Shown here piece by piece: positions 6,237 to 6,545 of a DNA stretch of 6,545 nucleotides (within the stretch, counting starts at the first letter, position 1; every line of letters begins with the position of its first letter). The stretch spans positions 1 to 6,545 of the forward strand of contig JAGCYR010000089.1 of assembly GCA_017960705.1 (NCBI GenBank), given 5' to 3'. The translations under genes and the position numbers were made by a program. The notes beneath the pieces were generated by a model. That model made no database searches and had not been told where the DNA came from. It saw nothing but the letters and a program-made list of their open reading frames with translations. This DNA is from Clostridia bacterium. Its GTDB lineage: Bacteria > Bacillota > Clostridia > Oscillospirales > CAG-272.

Positions 6237-6545
6237 TTACTTTTTGCTAATTTTCCCGCCGTTATTTTGTGAAAAAGTTCTATCTCCCCGATGAAAAACG
6301 GGGTGATCGATCCATTCGAGCGACGGATACGCCCTCCGGATCGAGTCGGGGACAGGCTGATCGCAGACCACGGCGTCGACTTCGTCCAGTCCGAAGAGGG
6401 TGAACGGAGAGGTTTTTCCGAGTTTGCTCCCGTCGCAGAGAAATACCCTCCGCGCAGCGCGGCGGCACATCAGGCGGCGGAGCGCGACCTCCTCTTCGAA
6501 GCAGTCGGTGATCTCGCCGTCATGGGAGAGCGACTGCGCCGAAAA
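6237..6545 (-). CDS. DeoR-family transcriptional regulator, C-terminal part (runs off the right edge)
   Basis: DeoR-type repressors have an N-terminal winged-helix domain and a C-terminal sensor domain, related to ribose-5-phosphate isomerase, that binds phosphorylated sugars. Only the last 102 residues are in the window. The open frame continues to the edge, so the true start lies outside; the internal ATG at 6468-6470 is not the start. Visible sensor-domain features are FEEEVALRRLMCRRAARRV, the block LCDGSKLGKTS, which matches the family's D-S-S-K-x-G pattern, and the following LDEVDAVVCDQP, like the family's D-V-L-I-T-D segment. The protein ends in a polar Asn/Gly/Lys tail. The ligand and the controlled genes are not visible; such regulators usually sit beside a sugar-use operon, which would be to the right. 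No clear terminator follows the TAA stop. Confidence 0.85.
   Translation of the reverse strand, partial: FSAQSLSHDGEITDCFEEEVALRRLMCRRAARRVFLCDGSKLGKTSPFTLFGLDEVDAVVCDQPVPDSIRRAYPSLEWIDHPVFHRGDRTFSQNNGGKISKK

Noticed and set aside
1..6545. Mobile element, CRISPR array or defence/antiphage system
   Set aside because: No direct repeat arrays, inverted terminal repeats, transposase, integrase or nuclease motifs were found on either strand. All complete genes belong to well-known housekeeping families.

Overview
The window looks like chromosomal DNA from a high-GC member of the Bacillota, most likely an uncultivated anaerobic clostridium. This is inferred from three things: the rnfC-rnfD-rnfG gene order typical of clostridial Rnf operons, strong AAGGAGG-type ribosome binding sites, and A/T-rich intergenic regions carrying near-consensus sigma-70-type (SigA) promoters inside GC-rich coding DNA. 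No phage, insertion sequence, CRISPR array, tRNA or rRNA was seen.

Positions 1-2550, minus strand: the start of an Rnf operon. A consensus TTGACA-17-TATAAT promoter and a leader with a stable hairpin precede rnfC (GTG start at 2442). rnfC is followed by rnfD and the first 57 codons of rnfG, each junction being a 4-base ATGA overlap. Rnf is a membrane ferredoxin:NAD+ oxidoreductase that couples electron transfer to Na+ or H+ pumping. The remaining subunits (normally E, A and B) should lie beyond the left edge.

Positions 2588-4904, minus strand: a complete single-gene Cu(I)-exporting P1B-type ATPase (copA). It has its own promoter, with an imperfect palindrome in the -10/-35 spacer, and a strong hairpin terminator that separates it from the rnf promoter.

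Positions 4919-5623, plus strand: a short Sfp-type phosphopantetheinyl transferase, transcribed divergently from copA. A compact terminator-like hairpin lies between the two promoters. The gene ends in a 13-bp-stem terminator shared with the convergent gene on its right.

Positions 5626-6545, minus strand: a CarD/CdnL-like RNA-polymerase-binding regulator with its own promoter. Upstream of it is the C-terminal sensor domain of a DeoR-family repressor whose DNA-binding half lies beyond the right edge.

The genes form separate transcription units (energy conservation, copper detoxification, carrier-protein activation, transcriptional control). Nothing shows that they work as one system, and I see no convincing undescribed system here. 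The points most worth a second look are the atypical flavinylation motif in RnfD, the putative operator in the copA promoter, the rnf leader hairpin, and the hairpin between the divergent promoters.
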